The notes under the pieces were generated by a model that was given only the letters and a program-made list of their open reading frames with translations, was not told where the DNA came from and searched no databases. This document shows positions 11,501 through 20,500 of a DNA stretch of 64,000 nucleotides, piece by piece. The stretch spans positions 686,001 through 750,000 of the forward strand of contig JAVYIG010000088.1 in the NCBI GenBank assembly GCA_035222895.1, read 5' to 3'. Within the stretch, counting starts at the first letter, position 1. Each line of letters opens with the position of its first letter. The position numbers and the translations under genes were made by a program. Source of the stretch: Strongylocentrotus droebachiensis (Eukaryota > Echinodermata > Echinoidea > Camarodonta > Strongylocentrotidae).

Positions 11501-14500
11501 AAACTCTTCAATGTATAGACCAGTTCTTAATTGTCCTGCGATTTCATTGTGAAAGAAACATTGTGGAATTGATCAGAAAAGGTTGATCAATAAGTATTGG
11601 TGTGTACTGCAAGGTTCTGGAATCTTCAAAATGATAAAGAATTTGGCCCAGTCTTGGTAAAGTTACAAGCACTGTACACAGAAAGATGTACATGTATATG
11701 GGACTATGTGACACATGCGTGACACGTGCGCGATGTCTATCAGGTCCAAATAGATATAATAATTTAATAAATATATCAATTAGTAGGCGGTTCCCCCTGC
11801 AAAATTTGTAACATCCCGTATTGGTCAAAACATCTTTCACATGATTGGTAATAAGAGCTTCCATTTCATTTTTTGAGAGGGGGGCGTTTCCAAAACTTGT
11901 CTTTACCTTTAAAATCCAAAAAATTAATTTTAAACTCCCAATCTTGAGCTTTGGCATTCATGTGAATTAAATATCCTCACTTTTACTTTTCAGAGGAGAC
12001 CATGTTGCATTGACAAGGGACAATACTGGTGAAGAGAAGGAGTACTCTCTAATACTCTATTTCAATCAGTACTGGCGCAAGAATGATTACGGTGAACTCC
12101 TCTTCTATGATGATAACAACGATACTTTCACGGCACTCAGTCCTAAGTACAACAGAGCAGTGGTGTGGGATAGCTCAATTGGTAAGAGTTTTGATTTTGT
12201 TTATTTTCCAGAGTTTTCCATCGTAAAGAAAATAAAGAGAATGTGAATTCAGGTGAGGGGTGGTGTTTCTGAAAAATTTGTATTCTTGTATGTTGGCAAA
12301 AGAATGTTTATTGTCATCACAAATCAAAAGTAGGACAAGTCATTGGTTGATGATGTCTGTACAAAGCTGACTGTGTTCACGTAAATTTTGAAGAGATGAT
12401 CTGTACAAAGCTGACTGTGTTCACGTAAATTTTGAAGAGATGATCTGTACAAAGCTGACTGTGTTCACGTAAATTTTGAAGAGATGATCTGTACAAAGCT
12501 GACTGTGTTCACGTAAATTTTGAAGAGATGATCTGTACAAAGCTGACTGTGTTCACGTAAATTTTGAAGAGATGATCTGTACAAAGCTGACTGTGTTCAC
12601 GTAAATTTTGAAGAGATGATCTGTACAAAGCTGACTGTGTTCACGTAAATTTTGAAGAGATGATCTGTACAAAGCTGACTGTGTTCACGTAAATTTTGAA
12701 GAGATGATCTGTACAAAGCTGACTGTGTTCACGTAAATTTTGAAGAGATGATCTGTACAAAGCTGACTGTGTTCACGTAAATTTTGAAGAGATGATCTGT
12801 ACAAAGCTGACTGTGTTCACGTAAATTTTGAAGAGATGATCTGTACAAAGCTGACTGTGTTCACGTAAATTTTGAAGAGATGATCTGTACAAAGCTGACT
12901 GTGTTCACGTAAATTTTGAAGAGATGATCTGTACAAAGCTGACTGTGTTCACGTAAATTTTGAAGAGATGATCTGTGCAAGTACCATGATGAATGTTAAT
13001 TTCATGCAATTTCACTTTGTTGGCTGTTACAATGGTATGTGGTTAATTTAGCATTGGGGTTATGGACAAAGACCCGTTGTGCCAATTCTTACTACTCTGT
13101 GTAAGTACTGTGTGTTATGGAATCATTGTTGGAATTCAAAAGGCAATTAGAGCTTGAAGATGTTTGAAAACCTTTATGAATATCACAAGTTAAGAAGCTT
13201 ATTTGTTATACTTACAAAGATGGGGTTGATTTTAACAAAGTTTAAATCTAGAATATAAGGTCCAATTTACTTGTCCATAAATGTCTGTATTTTACTAATT
13301 CAGTTTAACCTGACCTGGGTTCTGAGATCATGTTTAAGAAAACCTTGGATATTACACAAAAGCTTAAACACAGCATCGGGTTTGAATATAGGCCTATTTA
13401 TGTTCCAAAGTTGAAAATTCTATTCAATTGTACATTGCTTGATATTGCCGAGCATCCCCGATAAAGTCAGAGATGTTGCTGTTTTAAAGATAAAGGCGAG
13501 TTCTGGTCATCCGATTGCATTGTGAAAGAAAAGGTATGGAATGGATCAGAAAAAGTTGATCATGTAGCATGTAAGTATTGGCGTGTGCTGCAAAGTTCTG
13601 GAGTCATCAAAATCATAATAAATTTGGCCCAGTCTTGGTAAAGTAACAAGCACTGTACACAGAAAGATGTATATGGGACTGCCAAATGGTGTCGGGGGCT
13701 ACTAACCTTGATTTTGTAATCTTTCTATGCTCATTACTCAGCCAGTATAAATTTTCTACCAAAATTGTTTGGCAAATGACATTTATTTGTAATCTAGCTT
13801 GAATATTCAGTGTAAGTTTCGTTTGATTCTGTGAGAATTCATCTTCTTTTTTTACCTTTATCTTTATTCTAGGTTACATCATGAAGCCCCCAAGCATGGA
13901 CTTCAAGCAAGGTATGATGTGCCTCAGGGTCAGGTTTACAACCAATGCAACGAAAGAGAGCAAAGCGAGGCAGCGAAGACAACTCCATTTTGAGGAGAAG
14001 ATGAAAGCTAGGGAGACGCTTTTCACTGAGATGAAAGGGTCAGAGGTTAAAACAGTTGAAGATGTGGCAAATTGTGTGACAAAGGTGAGATAATGTTCTA
14101 CATGGATTAAAAGAAAGTTTTTTTATTTTGAACATTTTTTCAGCATGAAATTGGTACTTTTGTTCTTCTTTTTTCATGGTCCATCTTTATCCCACTTAGT
14201 GCAGATCTTTTAATGGCTCAATTTATCTGGTGTTTTTTTAACATTTGCTAGTAGGTTGGGATGTTTTCTTCTTTTGCTGAATTTGTTTATATTAGGTCAT
14301 GTAAAGTTCTTAACTTTGCAGTTTGTAACCCTAAGGAATTATTCTTTTTACAATTATTTTGTACCTCTATACTGGTTGGTGCTTTTTTGTGATCATCTTT
14401 TAAAATGATTTTAGCAGACATTAAATGCCTTGAGCACCATCTGGATGGATAATGGATATGTTGTACATTTTAGATTTCTGCAATATTATTATTGATAAAT

Positions 14501-17500
14501 ATGTAATGTTGACTCATTTCTGCTATTAGCTGTTCAATTTTATCTTATATTAAAGGTTATATCATTTTACATGGATACAGGGCATCATCTATCTATTTGA
14601 GACCGTACTTCCTGTGAAGCTTGGTAAACGTTGGTTACTGTTGTTTTGTGTTATCTTTCTTTTTAATCCCAGAATTACACAACCTCCCAAGGTAAAAGGC
14701 TATACATCTTTGATGGACTCTTCAATTCAGATGATCTGATGAAACTGAGAGAATTTGTACCTAAGCATGGTAAACATATTCAGAAGTCACATTTAGGAAA
14801 CAAACTGGGATTAAAGAAATTGATAAATATACAGATCCCAGTTGGGACTGATCATGCATTTTCAATATTCAAAAATGAATAGTTGATCTGTGAAACACTG
14901 AGGGAAGTAAAGCACCATTGAGTCCTAACAGTTGAACCATGACTTGAGAGCCTACATTCACCTATTAGGGGTATACTAGTACAGTCAAGCCTGTCTATGG
15001 CGACCGCCCAAAAGAAACACAAAAGTGGCCTTTGTAGACAGGTGGTCTTTGTAGACAGGTTCCTTTAATACATGATTCGATGAAAAACCATTTTCAAGGG
15101 AAACAACAAATGTGGCCGTTGTAGACAGGTGGTCTTTGTAGACAGGTGGTCACTAAAGCAGGTTTGACTGTTCTAATGCTCCCTTGTGAAAACATTACAG
15201 ACAGAATAATTCTCTACTTGCATTTTCTGTTTAAATTCTGTTTTTTTGTTTTGTTTTGCTTTGTTTTGTTTTGCTTTGCTTTGTTTTTCATTCCTGTTTC
15301 AGTTCTGGGGATTGTTTGTTCCAATTGTATGTTTGCAAACCATGGATTATTATGAGGTGAAAAAGATATGAATGGAATGATGACGCTGAAACACATGTAT
15401 TAAAGCATTGAAAACTGAGAAATATCAGCCAAAAGAGGGCGGACAAAAATTCAAAACCGAAAAATATCCGCTCAAAGAGGGAAGAAAAAAAAAATCAAAA
15501 AAAAAAATTCTGACCGACTGACCATGTTTTGGCACCTAAAGGGCAATACAACAAGTTTTTATTTTAGGCCTAATTGTATGAAAAACAGAACATGGCATTT
15601 GTTAACCAAGTGTAGAGTCACGTGTACAATGTCTACTTTTTCTCATGTTAGGAATGTTCTACTTTGATGACAGTCTAGACCTGGACAGTGACAACGTACA
15701 GTGGATAGCTGGGTTTCCTATCGATAGCTACGTTCAAGGGAAGATGTGGACGGCCACTCAGAAGGTTGCTGAATTTGTGTCAGGTGAGATGCACTCCCAC
15801 TTTACCGGTATTACAAATTTGATCACAGAGCTATTCAAATCAAAACTCAGACCCACGGTAGCCATACCATGTCTCTTGTTATCTGTCTCTTCATTCAAAA
15901 AGGGACTTAAACTTTTCTCTTTTTGTAATCCAGATTTTTAGGATTCTGTAAGTTTTCATTTTCATTTTTTGTAGGATCCTTCTGCTGAGGCCCACTGCCC
16001 CACCAGGGGGGTGTTTCATAAAGCTGTTCGTAAAGTTACGCATAACTTTACATATGAAAAGCCAAATGGGATGCTCAATCATTTTTAACTGCATCTACTA
16101 AAGTTGAACTGTGCAGATGTAGATAAACATTCTTATAATAACAAAACATTTTTAATGCAAGTATATTTGTTGCCATCATTTAATTGAGGTTATTGGAAAT
16201 ATAGTCACATTTTGTTAAAACATCAGGAAAAACTTTGGGCATCCTATTTGGCACTTCATATTCGAGTTGTTTGTAAAGTCATGCGTAACTTTACGAACAG
16301 CTTTATTAAACACCCCCTAGGATACATGAATATTGTCATAAATTATGAGGCCATGAGGAAGGGGCAGAAGTTCCTTGTCTCCTAGACCTAATCCTTTTCT
16401 ATAACACTCACTGGCCATTTATACAGACACAGACCAGTGTTACCCAAATATTGCCTCTTGCAATCTTTCTATTTAAGGACTGTGAAGTCAAGGAAATTGA
16501 GTGGGTGTTCTTTGTTTCATATACCTTATTTTTTTGGAACTTATCTTGTTTCCTAGACCATAGCTTACTCTTTTATGCTTATTGACAACCTGTTCAGTAC
16601 TGACCAGTGGTATCCAATGACGTGTCCTGCAACCTGCTCAGGACCTACGATCACACCAGGATACATAAGGACTGTAAGGTCAAAGAAAAAGAGTGGACAG
16701 ATCTTGTTTCTTATACCTAGAATCATTTTCTTTTACAATCATTGGCCACTCATACAGGTACAGACCAGTGGTATCCATATGATGTGTCTTGCAACCTGCT
16801 CAGGACCTACGATCACACCAGGATACATGAGGACTGCGAGGTCAAGGAGAAGGAGTGGACATTCCTCGTGTACCTGACCAACGACTGGAGTGAGGACAAG
16901 TACGGAGAAACGACCTTCCTGCACTTCAAGGGCCATGATTCTGAACCGGTCATCAGTAAGTGTGAACCATTCATTTTTTGCGTAGTAATCCATCTTTGCA
17001 GCAAAAGCACTAGTTTAGAGATCCCATGCTATTATTATTATTACTTATACTAAGCTCTTCCCATAAGGCCCAAAGTGCTTTCAGTGAATGAAAATCAAAG
17101 TTGCAAATACATATGATAAGAAAAACAGTCTTAGAGATGTGTTTTTAAGGCCTTTTTTAAGGTAATGACTGACGCTATGACTTTGTGAGCTTTATAATAG
17201 AGGAGACAGAGTTAGAATTGCTAGCTTCAACCCTGTACCAAAACTTATACCTGTAACTGATGATCTGAAACCGGACATAAAACAAAATCACAACCCAATT
17301 GCATCCCATACCCTAATCCTTTCTCTTTGACCAAATAAAGCCTGGCTGGAGCAGCTATATATATTGCTAGTGGAACAAATGTTTGATCACTTGAGGTCTT
17401 CTATAGACAGTTGGTTTTTATTTTCAAGTTTAAATTGTCAATAAAGCATGTTTCTTGTTATTAAATCACTTCTTGTTTGTTTACTTGTAGGTGTCTTGCC

Positions 17501-20500
17501 TAGATTTGGAAGGGTTGTAATCTTTGAAGGCATTATACCTCACTCAGCTCGTCCTCCTAGTCCCACCTATAGAGATTCAAGGTATGTGTCTAAGAGTCAT
17601 TTGCACTGCTTCAAAGACCTAAAGAAGCAAATCGCATTCGCTATTTTTTTCTCTTTTGTGGAATATACCATATTTCATCTTTCCTCTATATTTGTTTAAA
17701 GGCTGGTGATATGTAAAGATCAGTGCCATGGAATAATATGTATAGTTTTTTTTTTGTATCAAGATGAAGAAAACAAATTAAACCATTAGGCTTAAACTGT
17801 AAGAGTTAATTTCTAAATTCATCCAATTATGATGCTGCTATTTTCTGATTTGTGGGATACTGTTCAAGGCATTAATGTTGGTTATCTTTTCGCAAATTTC
17901 ACAGATTGTTGTAAGGTCGCAAATTCAACAATGTGCAAATATTGGCAGACACTTCAAGTGTGAGCAATTATTGTAATGAATTATTGCAAAAACAATTTTG
18001 AATTATATCTATGTCCTTGTCATCCAGGGGGGGGGGGGCTGTTTCTCTAAATCGTTGTAAGTCTATTAAACTTCATAGACATCCCATAGAAAACTGTGTT
18101 ATAGAATTAACACATGTTTACCCACGACCTCAGATCAATGACGGTTTTGAGAAACTGACCCCAGGAATATATCTCTGCTCGAAAATATTAGCTTTTACAG
18201 TTAACACTTTCAATCGAATGCAGACCCATTTCGATTGACTTTTCATGTGGCTCGTAGTAAGGCAGGAGATCGCACATTCACTGTTGCAGCAGCTAAGGAG
18301 TGGAATAAACGTCCCTCCAGTATTAAAGCTGCTCATCAGTGGATGTTTCTAAAAAACATTTCCAACTTGATTCGCTGTTATTTTGTGTGTTCAATGTTAT
18401 GTTATGATTTGTTGTGATATTGTTATATTGCATATTATTATAAGTGCTATGATATAGTTATATTGCATATTATTGTAAGTGCTATGATATAGTTTACTAT
18501 GAACAGCGTAGCTAAATGCCTAATAATGATAATAATAATAATAATAATTTGAATTGCATTTTATTCCATTTTACTTTAGGTTGACTTTTGTAGCCAAGCT
18601 GTCAATCAATGAGTGGGTTGGTCGGGTCAAATCTCTGAAGACCGAGTTTGGTCACGAAGAAGGTATACATCAAGTGTGCCTAGGACACTTCAAAAGCTAT
18701 AATGTGAGTAATAATATTATTGCTGCTTATAAGTATTGGCTTGCATTGTGATGTAGATATATCCCCCTTCCCCTCTCTCTCACATGGTGCAACCGTAAGC
18801 CTACTGTATAAAAATAATATTCAGTTCTTGTATAGCGCATAACACATATTATGATATAAAGTCCCTCTGCGTTTACAAAGAGCTTTGGAAATTATTACCC
18901 TAGCTTTAGCTCTGGCAGCCCTTATCAGCGCACAGTGCATTTCAAGGAAAATTCCTAACAGGTACCCATTTATCTTACCTGGGTGGAATGTGGCAAATGT
19001 AGATTAATGTCTTGCTAAAGAAAGTTATTGTGGCAGGGATCTGGCAAGTATTTATTTCTAAAATAAATTGAATGGAATTGAGGGGGGTCACGGGTGCTTC
19101 ATCTGTTCATTTGTTGAAAAATTCAAGGAACTTCTGAAGTCTCATTTATTTTGTTAGAGGACAATGGATTGTATTGACTCACCAGGGGGGTGTTTCACAA
19201 AGATTCTAAGTCAAACTTAACTCTAAGTTGGACTTAAACATTATGAAGAGCTATTTGTAGCCTTTAAAATAAAATATATGTGCTTGTCTAATGGCGTGTT
19301 TATGCTCGACTTTTTCTGGCCAGAATCAGGCATCTGTTACGCGTTTAGTTTAAAACACGGTTGCGTCCTTTCTCACTTTTGTAGAATCACTGAAAAACGG
19401 CGATCACGATCACCGATCGTAAACTCACAAAAAGATGTGTTTAGATGGGGTGAACGCACTGACCTCTAGTGGGTCTACGTAGCATGCACAGTGCAGGTAT
19501 GCGAATCCAGCTGCAAGACCAATTAAGGCCACCCAGGGAGAATTGCCTAGAGGAGACAGAGAAGTGAGCATAAACAGTACACCGTGGAACTGCGATTACG
19601 ATGAGCGTTTACGATGAGCGTTACAAATCGCTCATTCTGCCTTCAAAATTTAAGCTTAAACGCACCCTAAGAAAACCATTACATATTAAAACTACCAATG
19701 TTTCACAGTCATCCAGAACACGGTCTCACAAAACCGTCTTTAGTTCACTGTACAAGTTCGGCAACCTCCAATTGTAATACCCATGTTTTACTGTGATGTT
19801 GATGAACTTGTACTTGGTACAATGGTTTCATGAAAGGATGCCCAGGTACTCTTCTGTAAACCATGAGATATACCGGTACTGATCTTTCTAGGCGGCTCAA
19901 AAACAGTCCATACAAGCAATAATTGTTTTTACTCATTATGTCTCTATACTATTGAATTTTGAACCATTTTAAATCTTTATCTGACAGGATAAGCATTATG
20001 AAGATCATTACAAAGAAATGCTCCTTGAGAATGCCCAAGAGTTGAGAGAGTTGAATCAAGCATTAAACAAACGCTTCAGGCCGGACGCGGAGCATAGTGA
20101 CGATGATGACGACGATGATCGTGATGATGACCATGATGATGATGATGATCAGGAGGAGGATGAAGAGCAGATGGAATATGATGAGCCATCATCCTTTGAT
20201 GATGAAAGTGAGTAGATTATATATTATTAACAAACTAGCTGCTAACCATTTCCATTTGGGGGGGGGTTAGGATTTCTATTGTTTGGCTTTCAAATTAACT
20301 ACGGTACATCCTTTCTTACTTTAATTTGACCCCAGTATGCTTTGATGTTTCCAATATTTCCAATGGAAACCCATTATTTACCAACTTAGCTGTTTTACTT
20401 TAATGTCAAACAAGGAGTTTTTACATTCAGGATCTTTGTTCGTGAGTTGCTAACATCTACCATTTTTGGGGCAAGAATCTTTACATCTAATTGCAAAAAT

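Noticed and set aside
12357-12976. CRISPR-like periodic array
   Set aside because: Units are contiguous 44-bp tandem repeats with no unique spacers, in an intron of an animal gene.
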